Source: Fructilactobacillus fructivorans
GTDB taxonomy: Bacteria; Bacillota; Bacilli; Lactobacillales; Lactobacillaceae
Assembly (NCBI RefSeq): GCF_001434095.1
Contig: NZ_AZDS01000001.1
Coordinates: 248,001 to 312,000 of the forward strand
Direction of reading: 5' to 3'
DNA: 64,000 bases
A program made the translations under genes and the position numbers. The notes beneath the pieces were generated by a model. It was given only the letters and a program-made list of their open reading frames with translations, was not told where the DNA came from and did no database searches. Positions 1 to 8,946 of this stretch are shown in pieces (positions within the stretch are counted from its first letter, which is position 1; each line of letters opens with the position of its first letter).

Positions 1-961
1 GTTTCAAATTAGCGTAATCAAACATCACAGAAGAATAGTCGGTGATCAATAAATCTGAAATTAAGTATAACTCACTAATATCACAATCGGCTTCAATCTG
101 AACTCGATCTTCATACCCAGCGATATCAATTCGATCTTTAATAAGGTAGTGAGGACGAATAATTAATTTCGTGTTATCACCCACATGATCAAAAAATGAT
201 TTCAACGAAAATGGCAGTTCAAAGTTATAGCTTCCCTTTTTTTGATAGTCATCATCTCGCCAAGTTGGTGCATACAAAATAACTTTTTGTCTTGGATTAC
301 CAACAATTCTTTTCTTTAATTCTGAAATGGCTTTAGCGTTATTTTGCTGATACAAAACATCATTTCTTGGATATCCAATTTGCAAGGGAACGTTTTTAAA
401 ATCAAATGCCCGATCAAAAATATCCTCTGAATATTGATTAGGCATAATCAAGTATTTCCATCGACTAGCAGCCTTCTTAAAATCGTCATGATATTGCTGA
501 GTCGAAATTCCTGGAATGGAAACATGCTCAATATCAACTCCTAATTTTTTAAGCGGAGTCCCATGCCAGGTTTGAATGTAGGTCGTTCGCTTATTTTTCT
601 TCCACCATTTGGGAAATCGCGAGTTAAAGACCCAAAAATCAGCTCGAGCAACGTGCCAAACCCATCTCGGAAAAAAGCGTCGTAAAATTTGAACGTTAGG
701 ATACTGTTTGTGTAACTCTTTATAATTAGCTGCTTTCACCCCAAAATACGCATGCTTAGCGTATTCAGGATGTTGCTTAATCCATTCAAAATAGATGGCA
801 GCAGGATTATCGTTAATGTCTTTTCCGTTAAAACTTTCGAACATGATTTCGTGTTTTTTAACGGGCATACAAATAAACCCATCGTTCAGCGCGATGAGTC
901 CAGTGCGAATGGCTAACTTAATACCACTAATTAATTTGTCCTTAATTTGCTTTCCATTCAT
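1..961 (-). CDS. CDP-glycerol glycerophosphotransferase (TagF/TarF-like), 3' end outside window
   Basis: The reading frame starts at an ATG at 961 behind an AAGGA ribosome site and stays open to the window edge, about 320 codons. Near the edge it encodes TDYSSVMFDYANL, the signature of the glycerophosphotransferases that polymerise poly(glycerol phosphate) wall teichoic acid from CDP-glycerol at the inner membrane face. It lies 10 nt downstream of tagG and shares the operon with tagB. Family membership is seen directly; whether it is the polymerase (TagF) or a primer enzyme (TarF) is inference because the end is missing. Confidence 0.85.
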   Translation of the reverse strand, partial: MNGKQIKDKLISGIKLAIRTGLIALNDGFICMPVKKHEIMFESFNGKDINDNPAAIYFEWIKQHPEYAKHAYFGVKAANYKELHKQYPNVQILRRFFPRWVWHVARADFWVFNSRFPKWWKKNKRTTYIQTWHGTPLKKLGVDIEHVSIPGISTQQYHDDFKKAASRWKYLIMPNQYSEDIFDRAFDFKNVPLQIGYPRNDVLYQQNNAKAISELKKRIVGNPRQKVILYAPTWRDDDYQKKGSYNFELPFSLKSFFDHVGDNTKLIIRPHYLIKDRIDIAGYEDRVQIEADCDISELYLISDLLITDYSSVMFDYANLK

Positions 962-971
962 ATTATTTTCC

Positions 972-1790
972 TTATACTAAGTCAACAAAATGTGATCTAA
1001 ATTTAAAGTGTAAATGTGATCCAACTAAAAAGAAAAACAACGTCATTAACCAGAAAATAATACTTAGAAGCGGCTTTTCCCAGAACCAACTGCTTGATAA
1101 CATTGAATCACGAAATCCTTGAACGATATAAAAGAATGGATTTAATTCTAGGATTCTAATCAAAAATGGCGGGAACGAAGCAGAAGATTCAAAGTTGAAC
1201 AGAACTCCAGAAATGTAGAACAACATTCTCATAAACGACTGTAGCATCACGTGGTAATCCCGGATTAAAACGGTAATCGTCGAATTAAAGATTCCAAAAG
1301 CAATTAACCACGCAATCATTGCGATAAAGTAATAAATCCACTGAAACCAGAATAAACTCGGACGAACCCCATAAAGATATCCAATCACAATTGAAAAAAC
1401 CAGCATGGTCCAAAAGGAGCTTAGATTACTGACTAATTTAATCGAGGGTAGGATGCTAATGGGAAACTTCATCTTTGAAACTAAACCGGCACGTTGATAA
1501 ATACTTTTAGAAGCATCTAGAGTCACACGATTCATAAAAAACCATGGTGTGATACCAATAACCATCCATGGTAAATAACTTCCGTTGTGACCAGTACTTC
1601 CCTTTAGTCCAACACCGAAGACTAACCAGTAAATGGCAATTTGAATCAGCGGGTACAAATATTCCCAAACCAAGCCTAAGTAATGACTCTGGTAAGTAGC
1701 CTTATCTTCGTATTTTGAAATTCGAAAAATAATGCCTAAATTTTCAAATTGTTCTTTAAGTAAGGCCCAAACTTCCTTCAAGCTCAGCAC
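972..1790 (-). CDS. tagG: Teichoic acid ABC exporter permease TagG
   Basis: A 272-residue protein with about six hydrophobic membrane segments and the layout of the ABC-2 permease family; residues around 85-90 read GITPWFFMNRVTLDASKSI. TagG with its ATPase TagH exports wall teichoic acid chains. The gene sits between two CDP-glycerol transferase genes, which supports this role. No tagH ATPase is in the window; it must lie beyond the left edge or elsewhere. The first possible start is a GTG at 1790, but the AAGGAG sits so close that a TTG at 1781 is an equally good start. Confidence 0.88.
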   Translation of the reverse strand: MLSLKEVWALLKEQFENLGIIFRISKYEDKATYQSHYLGLVWEYLYPLIQIAIYWLVFGVGLKGSTGHNGSYLPWMVIGITPWFFMNRVTLDASKSIYQRAGLVSKMKFPISILPSIKLVSNLSSFWTMLVFSIVIGYLYGVRPSLFWFQWIYYFIAMIAWLIAFGIFNSTITVLIRDYHVMLQSFMRMLFYISGVLFNFESSASFPPFLIRILELNPFFYIVQGFRDSMLSSSWFWEKPLLSIIFWLMTLFFFLVGSHLHFKFRSHFVDLV

Positions 1791-1807
1791 TCTCCTTTTT
1801 TATTTCA

Positions 1808-2974
1808 TTAATTATTTTGTAAAACATATCTTTTGATAACACGTTCGGTTGCATACCCATCATTGTATGTATTCCAATGTTTATTAAAACTAGTAAAATC
1901 AATCTTTTGATTAGCAACAATTGCCTGCGTTAATTGATCAACCCTTGTAATTGGCTCTGATGGCAGCCACTCCAAAAAGTCTTTTTGGATTCCTGGGTCC
2001 TGCTCGTATTGTTTGAGATCAAACATAAAGAAAATCATTGAATGAGCTTGGGGTAATAAGCTAAAATCAAAAGCCACTGAAGAATAATCAGTCACTAGTG
2101 TATTACATACTGATAGGAGATCAGAAGTAGAAAGTTGATTATAAAAGCGAATATTCCCATTAGAAAATTTCCTGATTCGTGATTCCTGATCTCGTAACAA
2201 CGGATGAAGTTTAACGACCGTAATCGCATCAGGATCAGCCGTTAACGCTTCACCAATGTCCTTTGGAGGATCAAACTCAAGTCCATCACGATAGGTGGGA
2301 GCATACAAGATTACACGCTTCCCCTTTAATTCAGGTGCCACCTCATAGACCCTGTGTCTAGCAACCCTTCTCCAACGTTCCTTAAATAGTCGATCTGACC
2401 TCGGATATCCAAGATACTTCATCTTATCAGGTGATTCTCGATAACTTCGTTCAAAAATATGTCCCATTGCCTTAGAAGCAACCACAAAATCATCAAAATG
2501 ATTGTAAACACTTTGAAATCGAAGTTTGTCAAAAAATGATCTTTTGTTAGTGGTCGGATCTTCCCAACCAAAACATTTAATGGCACCATCGGCATGCCAC
2601 AACTGGACAATCTTCATTTTTTTCTTTGGTCGAACTAAACCAGCCAAAAACGGGAAATAATTATCACAAAACAAAACGCGAGCCGACATTAAACTAGGAA
2701 TAGTTAACAACGCAAACCTTGCATTTTCTTTAAATGGAATGGTCTTAATCCCAAACGCACTCAGGTCAGTTGCGGCTGCCTCAATTTCAGGTTCGTATAA
2801 CACAACTAGCTCTTGACCCTCAGGCATGTTAGCGGCAATTTGCTTAATTAGCCTCAGATTATTATCAAAACTCATTACATAATATATATTCTTTTTGGGT
2901 CGAAAATAAAAAATTGTCGAAATTAATCTAATCAACCATGTATATATGACTTTCACTTTCATCACCATTTTCAA
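1808..2974 (-). CDS. tagB: Teichoic acid glycerol-phosphate primase TagB
   Basis: 388 residues, close to B. subtilis TagB (about 380). Residues 124-137 read VQLWHADGAIKCFG, the conserved WHA-GA-K-FG motif with the presumed catalytic His127, and TDYSSVAFDFSLL lies near residue 290, the CDP-glycerol binding motif of the family. TagB adds the first glycerol phosphate to the undecaprenyl-linked disaccharide. A hydrophobic, basic N-terminus fits peripheral membrane attachment. It is first in the tagB-tagG-tagF-like unit. Three closely spaced ATGs make the exact start uncertain by up to four codons. Confidence 0.88.
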   Translation of the reverse strand: MKMVMKVKVIYTWLIRLISTIFYFRPKKNIYYVMSFDNNLRLIKQIAANMPEGQELVVLYEPEIEAAATDLSAFGIKTIPFKENARFALLTIPSLMSARVLFCDNYFPFLAGLVRPKKKMKIVQLWHADGAIKCFGWEDPTTNKRSFFDKLRFQSVYNHFDDFVVASKAMGHIFERSYRESPDKMKYLGYPRSDRLFKERWRRVARHRVYEVAPELKGKRVILYAPTYRDGLEFDPPKDIGEALTADPDAITVVKLHPLLRDQESRIRKFSNGNIRFYNQLSTSDLLSVCNTLVTDYSSVAFDFSLLPQAHSMIFFMFDLKQYEQDPGIQKDFLEWLPSEPITRVDQLTQAIVANQKIDFTSFNKHWNTYNDGYATERVIKRYVLQNN

Positions 2975-2989
2975 TAATTACAATGAAAC

Positions 2990-2995
2990 ATTATA
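2990..2995 (-). promoter_or_regulatory. Extended -10 element before tagB
   Basis: On the minus strand TATAAT is preceded by TGG, giving TGGTATAAT (an extended -10). No good -35 is seen; the region upstream is a T-rich run. It lies 16 nt before the tagB start and would drive the teichoic acid unit. Confidence 0.5.
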
Positions 2996-3032
2996 CCATA
3001 ATAAAAAAACAACACTTCAGGCTAAAAGCCAG

Positions 3033-3911
3033 CTATTTCCGTTTTTTCTCATAAAAATTACCAAACACCTTATCAACATCGACCACTACCCCGAATGCAT
3101 CGGGATCAGATTCATTTAAGGCTGCATCAAATTCGGTCATTTCATATCGTGAAATTGAAGTAAACAGGACCGACTTCTTCTTATGGTTATAAGCACCCTC
3201 GGCATTATGAATAATAGTAATTCCTCTTCTCAAATGATTTTGAATGCTATCTACGACCGTCTTGGGCCGATCGGTAACAACCATCACTTGGACAATTTGT
3301 TGTCTTGTATATGCCAAATCCATTGCCTTAGCGTTTACTAGAACTCCAATTGCTGAATAAAAAGCATAGGGCCATCCATAAAAGAAACCAGCTGATAAAA
3401 TAATAAAGGTATTAAATATAAGGTTAATGGTTCCAATTGATTTTCCGGTTTTCCTTTGGATCACGATTCCCAAAATATCCAATCCACCAGTTGAAATACC
3501 ATTTTTTAAGGATAATCCCACTCCAAATCCATTAATTGCACCACCAAAAATTGCACAGATTAATGGATCTGTGGTTAAGGTTAGAGGACGTAAGATTTTA
3601 ATCATGACACTGGCAACAACGACAGAAACAAACGTAAACATCGTAAACTGATGACCAATTTGTTTCCAAGATAAAATAAACATTGGGATATTAAGTAGGA
3701 ATAATCCCAATGCAGCCGAAATCGTAAACGGAAAATATCGTTCAGTCAAAGTATTAAGTAACTGTGCAAATCCAGTAACCCCTGAAGAATAAATGTGCCC
3801 AGGAGTCCAAAAGAAGTTCATCGCGATGGATACCATAATTCCATATACAAATGCGGTTGATAACTTTGATATGTACTGATGTCGTTTTAAAATTTTTTGT
3901 ACGTCGTCCAT
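3033..3911 (-). CDS. YitT family membrane protein
   Basis: 292 residues. The first 200 contain five or six hydrophobic helices with the family's glycine-rich patterns (for example FGGAINGFGVGLSLKNGIST), and the last 80 form a soluble DUF2179-type domain. The combination defines the YitT/DUF161 family of Gram-positive membrane proteins. The substrate is not established, so none is claimed. It stands alone between tagB and aspS, with its own AAGGAAC ribosome site. Confidence 0.85.
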   Translation of the reverse strand: MDDVQKILKRHQYISKLSTAFVYGIMVSIAMNFFWTPGHIYSSGVTGFAQLLNTLTERYFPFTISAALGLFLLNIPMFILSWKQIGHQFTMFTFVSVVVASVMIKILRPLTLTTDPLICAIFGGAINGFGVGLSLKNGISTGGLDILGIVIQRKTGKSIGTINLIFNTFIILSAGFFYGWPYAFYSAIGVLVNAKAMDLAYTRQQIVQVMVVTDRPKTVVDSIQNHLRRGITIIHNAEGAYNHKKKSVLFTSISRYEMTEFDAALNESDPDAFGVVVDVDKVFGNFYEKKRK

Positions 3912-3975
3912 TTAAGTTCCTTCTGATCATTTAGAAATTCATAACTAGTATAACATTACCAAATTTAAAAAAAAT

Positions 3976-4004
3976 AAAAAGTTGTGAGCTAGTCACAACT
4001 TTTT
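3976..4004 (-). terminator. Rho-independent terminator of aspS
   Basis: Perfect 12-bp stem AAAAAGTTGTGA/TCACAACTTTTT with a 5-nt loop, T-rich on both ends, 9 nt after the aspS stop. Confidence 0.9.
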
Positions 4005-4012
4005 ATTTAATC

Positions 4013-5803
4013 TTATTTATTATTTGATTTGTCTTTTTGATCTAGAGAAATTCCTAATTCATCCAACTGCTTCTGTGAAACTGGAGTTGGAGCTCCGGTC
4101 AAAGGCTCAACCGCCTTTGAATTCTTAGGGAAAGCAATTACATCCCTAATATTGCCACGATGAGCTAACAACCTAGCAAAACGATCAAGTCCGATTGCTA
4201 GACCACCATGTGGTGGGAATCCATAATCCAAAGCACGAAGAAAGTATCCAAATTGAGCTTCAGCACTCTCTTTAGTAAACCCAAGGGCTTTAAACATTTT
4301 TTCTTGAAGTTCACGGGTGTGAATACGAATTGATCCACCACCAAGTTCGAGGCCATTTAAGATAATGTCATAACTTTGAGCATGTGCTTTATGAGGATCT
4401 TCCCCATCATTTAAGTAATGTTCATCACCTTTATTTGGCATCGTAAATGGATGGTGAGCAGCTACCCAACGTCCTGCACCTTCATCGTACTCAAACAGTG
4501 GCCAGTCCACAATCCATAAGAAGTTGTACTGATCTTCTGGAATCATATTCAATTCGTTAGCAATCGCAACTCTTAAATATCCTAATGTATCCGCAACCAC
4601 TTTACTTCGATCGGCAGCAAACAACAATAAGTCACCGTCTTTAGCCCCAGTCGTTTCTTTAATTTTACTTACCATTGCTGGATCTTTAAAGAACTTAGCA
4701 ATTGGGCCAGAAAATCCGTCATCTGTAACCTTCATCCATGCTAGTCCCTTAGCACCAAACCGTTTTACATACTCACCATACTTATCAATATCTTTTCTTG
4801 AGAACTGCTTGGCTCCATCAGGGACGCCAATGGCCTTTACCTGACCACCGTTCTTAATGGCCGAACTAAAGACTTTAAAATCAGAATCTGCTACTACATC
4901 CGAAAGATCTTTTAATTCCATTTTAAAACGTGTGTCAGGTTGGTCAGTTCCAAATCGATCCATTGATTCTTGCCAAGTAATTCTTTCAAATGGTGTATCA
5001 ACGTCAACGTTGACCGTATCTTTCATAACCTTTTTAATCAATCCCTCGGTAAGGTCTTGAATCTCCTCAGCTGACAAAAATGACGTTTCCATGTCGATTT
5101 GAGTAAATTCGGGCTGCCGATCGCCACGTAAATCCTCGTCTCTAAAACAACGGGCAATCTGATAGTAACGATCAAAGCCAGCACCCATTAATAATTGTTT
5201 AAATTGTTGAGGAGACTGCGGAAGAGCATAAAAAGAACCGGGGTATACTCGTGATGGAACCAGGTAATCCCTGGCACCTTCAGGGGTTGAAACCGTTAAA
5301 TCTGGCGTCTCAATATCAATAAACCCATTTTCATCAAAATATTTGTGAGTTGACTGTAAGATTCGGTTCCGAATCATCAATCCCTTTTGCATTACTGGCC
5401 GTCTTAAATCAAGATAACGATACTTTAACCTCAAATCATCAGAGGCATTGATATCATTCTTAATCTCAAATGGAGTCTGTTTTGATGTGCTTAAAACCTT
5501 AGCATCAGAAACGTCAACTTCCACTTTTCCAGTGTGAATATCAGGATTGATTTCCTTTTCAGATCTAGCAACCACTCTTCCTTTAATTTGGATTACGTAC
5601 TCGTTTTTAACTGATTCAGCTACCTTAAAAGCATCCTCACCATTTTTCTCATTAAAAACCAGTTGAACAATTCCAGCACGATCCCGAAGATCGATAAAAA
5701 TTAAACTTCCTAAATTCCGTTTTTTGGCAACCCATCCATCAAGAACCACTTCTTGATCTAAATAATCTTCGTTAACATTTCCAGCATAAGTCGTTCTTTT
5801 CAT
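4013..5803 (-). CDS. aspS: Aspartate-tRNA ligase
   Basis: 596 residues, the usual length for the bacterial enzyme. It charges tRNA-Asp in the cytosol. The N-terminal OB-fold (about 1-105, with [21 protein letters not shown]) binds the anticodon, the class II core follows with [20 protein letters not shown] (motif 2), an inserted GAD domain lies about 290-410, and motif 3 [17 protein letters not shown] is near the C-terminus. A T-box leader precedes it. In many lactobacilli hisS comes directly before aspS; here it does not, and the next gene upstream is divergent. Confidence 0.97.
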   Translation of the reverse strand: MKRTTYAGNVNEDYLDQEVVLDGWVAKKRNLGSLIFIDLRDRAGIVQLVFNEKNGEDAFKVAESVKNEYVIQIKGRVVARSEKEINPDIHTGKVEVDVSDAKVLSTSKQTPFEIKNDINASDDLRLKYRYLDLRRPVMQKGLMIRNRILQSTHKYFDENGFIDIETPDLTVSTPEGARDYLVPSRVYPGSFYALPQSPQQFKQLLMGAGFDRYYQIARCFRDEDLRGDRQPEFTQIDMETSFLSAEEIQDLTEGLIKKVMKDTVNVDVDTPFERITWQESMDRFGTDQPDTRFKMELKDLSDVVADSDFKVFSSAIKNGGQVKAIGVPDGAKQFSRKDIDKYGEYVKRFGAKGLAWMKVTDDGFSGPIAKFFKDPAMVSKIKETTGAKDGDLLLFAADRSKVVADTLGYLRVAIANELNMIPEDQYNFLWIVDWPLFEYDEGAGRWVAAHHPFTMPNKGDEHYLNDGEDPHKAHAQSYDIILNGLELGGGSIRIHTRELQEKMFKALGFTKESAEAQFGYFLRALDYGFPPHGGLAIGLDRFARLLAHRGNIRDVIAFPKNSKAVEPLTGAPTPVSQKQLDELGISLDQKDKSNNK

Positions 5804-5816
5804 CTACCACATCTTC

Positions 5817-6027
5817 CTCTCATTGAGTCAAAAGTATAAAAAAAGGCGAGCCATGTAATCACAAGGGCGCAATTAGCACGGTACCACCTTTTTTGGTTCT
5901 CTTATTTATTAATTTTACCTAGATGCGTCTTTACCATTTATAGGACATACCATTTCAGCAATTAGGTACTCTCTTAAGACCAGCAAACGGTTACTATTCA
6001 TCTTCAACGGCATTTCAAATCAATTTA
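5817..6027 (-). promoter_or_regulatory. T-box leader of aspS, specifier GAC (Asp)
   Basis: The minus strand carries AGGTGGTACCGTG (5889-5877), the T-box bulge sequence that pairs with the uncharged tRNA acceptor end. It is followed by a terminator that pairs AAAAAAGG with CCTTTTTT just before aspS. Upstream, GATG pairs with CATC at 5925-5922 and CCGTTT with AAATGG at the other side of an internal loop; inside that loop, followed by a purine, is GAC (5929-5927), an Asp codon. AAGAGAGTACC lies higher in Stem I. Shortage of charged tRNA-Asp should therefore allow readthrough into aspS. Confidence 0.92.
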
Positions 6028-6056
6028 AGATTAATAAAACCCAGATGAATTGTCAA
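6028..6056 (-). promoter_or_regulatory. Promoter of the aspS T-box transcript
   Basis: TTGACA (6056-6051), 17-nt spacer, TAATCT (6033-6028) on the minus strand, placed just before the Stem I region of the T-box. Confidence 0.85.
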
Positions 6057-6148
6057 GATTCAAGTTAATTTTTTTATTATAGACTTAAGGAAACAGTAAA
6101 AAAGTTATACTATTATGAGTAATCATATAATCCAATGAGGCCCTTAAA

Positions 6149-7000
6149 ATGAAAACAAAATTTTACATAAAGAACAAACGAGGATTTTATACTACCCTAA
6201 TAATTATTGGAACAACCATAATCATCCTCCTAATCATGCTAGTTAAAAACAATATTGGAGTTGGATTCAATAATTTAGCCATTAAGACCGGTCCAGGAAT
6301 CCAGTACAAAACGGTTAAAACCGTCAATCGTGGCACCCGATTGCAAATCTTGAGCGAAAAGAATAATTGGTATCGAGTGGTTTATAAAAATCAAAAAATT
6401 GGTTGGATTCCAACCTGGTTAGTGAATAATAATAAGATTACTAATGCCACTAAACTATCAGAAACAACCATTGTATTGGATCCTGGTCATGGTGGTAATG
6501 ATTCTGGAGCGCTTTCAACACATGGTCAAAAAGAAAAAACGTACACTCTTCAATTAGCTCAGAAGGTTGCAAATAAACTGCGGAATCAAGGTGCACATGT
6601 TATTATGACAAGGGATTCAGATAAATCCGTTAGTTTATATAAAAGACCAGATTTTTCAACTGATAATCATGCCAATCTCTTCGTTAGTTTTCATTTTGAC
6701 TCGTCCAGTACGGATAATACGGCCAGTGGTTTTACAAATTATTACTATCACGCCGGAAAATCCAAACAACTGGCATCCGACATTAATTCATACATGGGAA
6801 ACGTTCCTCTTAATAATCGAGGGGTTCAGATTGGTAATTATCTAGTAATCAGGGATGTTTCTATCCCGTCAGTTTTACTTGAAATGGGATATATTAACAA
6901 CGATCATGACTTTAACAAAATTAAAAATCCCACCTACCAAAATTTGGTCGCAAATGACGTTCTCAAAGGAATCAACCGTTATGTAAATAAAACTTACTAG
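6149..7000 (+). CDS. Cell wall N-acetylmuramoyl-L-alanine amidase with SH3b domain
   Basis: 283 residues. A membrane segment at about 13-33 anchors or exports the protein. An SH3b wall-binding domain follows (about 40-95, with TGPGIQYKTVKTVNRGT), then an Amidase_3 catalytic domain (about 108-280). Zinc ligands are visible: His in LDPGHGGNDSG, Glu in KEKTYTL and His in VSFHFDSS. It would cut the bond between MurNAc and L-Ala of the stem peptide. It is divergent from aspS and followed 13 nt later by a kinase gene. Confidence 0.92.
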   Translation: MKTKFYIKNKRGFYTTLIIIGTTIIILLIMLVKNNIGVGFNNLAIKTGPGIQYKTVKTVNRGTRLQILSEKNNWYRVVYKNQKIGWIPTWLVNNNKITNATKLSETTIVLDPGHGGNDSGALSTHGQKEKTYTLQLAQKVANKLRNQGAHVIMTRDSDKSVSLYKRPDFSTDNHANLFVSFHFDSSSTDNTASGFTNYYYHAGKSKQLASDINSYMGNVPLNNRGVQIGNYLVIRDVSIPSVLLEMGYINNDHDFNKIKNPTYQNLVANDVLKGINRYVNKTY

Positions 7001-7013
7001 AAAGGAGTTTATT

Positions 7014-7862
7014 ATGAAAAAATTAGATCAAGAGTGGATTAACCAGTTGCCATTAAAAAACGTTCAATCACTATCTCCCGTGTCAGGCGGAGATATTAAC
7101 GATTCATACCAGGTTAAAACCCCAGATCATGTCTATTTTATGAAGGTTCAACCAGGTCGTGGAAAACAGTTTTTTGACCATGAAGTTGAGGGAATTCACC
7201 TTTTATCACAAGCTGCCAATGTTCCCACAGTAGTTTCCTCTGGTGAAATCAATGGAGATGGATTTCTTATCCTCGATTGGATTGACGTTGGATCTGGGAA
7301 TCAATATGATTTGGGAAAAATGGTTGCCAACGTTCATAAAGTTCATAACGATCAGTTTGGTTTAGACCATAACTTTGATGCTGGTAAAATTCCTAAAAAC
7401 AATCATTGGCAAGACACTTGGCAAAAATTTTACGTTGAACAAAGAATTGATCCCCTAGTTAAGATTGCAGCCAAAAAAGGTCGCTGGAATGACTCCCGCG
7501 ACCAACATTATCAAGTTATGCGCCAACAAATTATCGATTACTACACTAAACACCCAGTGACTCCTAGCCTTCTTCATGGAGACTTGTGGTCAGGAAACGC
7601 CATTTTTACCAGTAAACATGAACCAATGTTAATTGATCCTGACGTTTACTTTGGCGATCGTGAATATGACCTAGGAGTTACAACCGTTTTTGGGGGATTC
7701 GATCGCGACTTTTATCGTGGCTATAATGACACATATCCAATTGAGCCAGGCTTTAAAAATCGCGTTGGCTGGTACCGATTTTACTACGCTTTAGTCCATG
7801 TAGTTCTTTTCGGTGAAACCTTTGGACCTTTATTAGACGGAATCCTTAGCTCATTCAATTAA
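7014..7862 (+). CDS. Fructosamine/ketosamine-3-kinase family protein
   Basis: 282 residues with the aminoglycoside-phosphotransferase-like fold of the FN3K/YniA family: VYFMKVQP (ATP-site lysine), LLHGDLWSGNAIF (catalytic loop, Asp and Asn) and MLIDPDVYFGDREYDLG (metal-binding Asp). Such kinases phosphorylate sugar-protein adducts, which then fall apart, as a form of deglycation. AAAGGAG stands 7 nt before the ATG, 13 nt after the amidase gene, so both are probably cotranscribed. The last 12 nt overlap the convergent HAD gene. Confidence 0.88.
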   Translation: MKKLDQEWINQLPLKNVQSLSPVSGGDINDSYQVKTPDHVYFMKVQPGRGKQFFDHEVEGIHLLSQAANVPTVVSSGEINGDGFLILDWIDVGSGNQYDLGKMVANVHKVHNDQFGLDHNFDAGKIPKNNHWQDTWQKFYVEQRIDPLVKIAAKKGRWNDSRDQHYQVMRQQIIDYYTKHPVTPSLLHGDLWSGNAIFTSKHEPMLIDPDVYFGDREYDLGVTTVFGGFDRDFYRGYNDTYPIEPGFKNRVGWYRFYYALVHVVLFGETFGPLLDGILSSFN

Positions 7863-8483
7863 CTTTGATATTTCATCAAAACTATGAGCTACGTAATCAG
7901 GGTCACCTTGATCCTCAATCATATAGTCAGGATCAAACAAGATGGTTTTAACCCCGGCATTATGGCCAGCATCAACATCTAATTGCCGATCACCAATCAT
8001 AAAAGTAGATGATCGGTTTAAGTCCATATTATTAATTAAATAATTCAGAGACTCAGGATTGGGTTTCCTTTTAAACGACTGTTTACTGGTTACAAAACCA
8101 GTAAACAGTTTTTTTAGGTCAAAATCATTTAATAATGTTATGGCTTGATCATCACGATGAGTTAACAGTCCGTTGCTTCCACCAGTACCAATTACATTAC
8201 TTAAAACAGCTCTGACCCCAACAAATGGTTTTGCCAACATGACCTCATCACGTTCGAATTGCTTATATGATCGAGAAAATTGATCTCGATTAATGTTAAA
8301 GCTAGCACAATACTTGGTTTCACTAGCTCCAAGTGAATGAATCCGCATGTCTTCATAAATTGATTCAGAATCAAAATTAACGTCACTAACACCATTTTCG
8401 TCCAATGCTTTACAAAATGAGGTTACCATGTAGGGATAAGTGTTAAAAAGAGTACCATCAAAATCCCAAATTGCATTTACCAT
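7851..8483 (-). CDS. HAD-family phosphatase (phosphoglycolate phosphatase-like)
   Basis: 210 residues of HAD subfamily IA. Motif I is WDFDGTLFNT with the nucleophile Asp, motif II Thr/Ser lies in LLTHRDD, motif III Lys in KRKPNPES and motif IV in MIGDRQLDVDAG. The substrate cannot be read from the sequence. It is translated right after dtd (1-nt gap) and so belongs to the rel-dtd unit. Its 3' end overlaps the convergent kinase gene. Confidence 0.87.
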   Translation of the reverse strand: MVNAIWDFDGTLFNTYPYMVTSFCKALDENGVSDVNFDSESIYEDMRIHSLGASETKYCASFNINRDQFSRSYKQFERDEVMLAKPFVGVRAVLSNVIGTGGSNGLLTHRDDQAITLLNDFDLKKLFTGFVTSKQSFKRKPNPESLNYLINNMDLNRSSTFMIGDRQLDVDAGHNAGVKTILFDPDYMIEDQGDPDYVAHSFDEISKLIE

Positions 8484-8484
8484 A

Positions 8485-8940
8485 TCAATTATTTTCCTTT
8501 TTTTGGTAATTTAAAATAAAAGTAGATGGACCATGATTTTCTAAATCCACGTCCATATCAGCTCCAAAGACGCCAGTTTCTACTTTCAATCCATTTTTTT
8601 TGAGGGCATCATTAAATGATTCATAAATTTTCTTCGCATGATCAGGATCACCCGCGCCGGTGAAAGTAGGCCGATTACCCTTTTTAGTGTCGGCCAACAG
8701 AGTAAATTGCGAAACTGACAAAATTGAACCTGAGACTTGTTTAATATTTAAATTCATTTTACCGTTTTCATCTTCAAAGATCCGAAGATGAGCGACTTTG
8801 TGGGCCAGGTGATCAACTTCATCCTGTCCATCAGAATCTTGAGCGCCAACCAGAATTAAGTACCCCTTCTTAATGGCACCCCTAACCTGATCATTAATTT
8901 TAACTTCTGCCCAATTAACTCGTTGAATGACTAACTTCAT
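8485..8940 (-). CDS. dtd: D-aminoacyl-tRNA deacylase
   Basis: 151 residues, full length for DTD. It hydrolyses D-amino acids mischarged onto tRNA. MKLVIQRVNWAEVKI at the start, SVSQFTLLADTKKGNRPTF in the middle (substrate pocket) and a late Gly-Pro motif (HGPSTF) match the family. It follows rel by 6 nt, the order found throughout Firmicutes. Confidence 0.95.
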   Translation of the reverse strand: MKLVIQRVNWAEVKINDQVRGAIKKGYLILVGAQDSDGQDEVDHLAHKVAHLRIFEDENGKMNLNIKQVSGSILSVSQFTLLADTKKGNRPTFTGAGDPDHAKKIYESFNDALKKNGLKVETGVFGADMDVDLENHGPSTFILNYQKKENN

Positions 8941-8946
8941 TATCCG

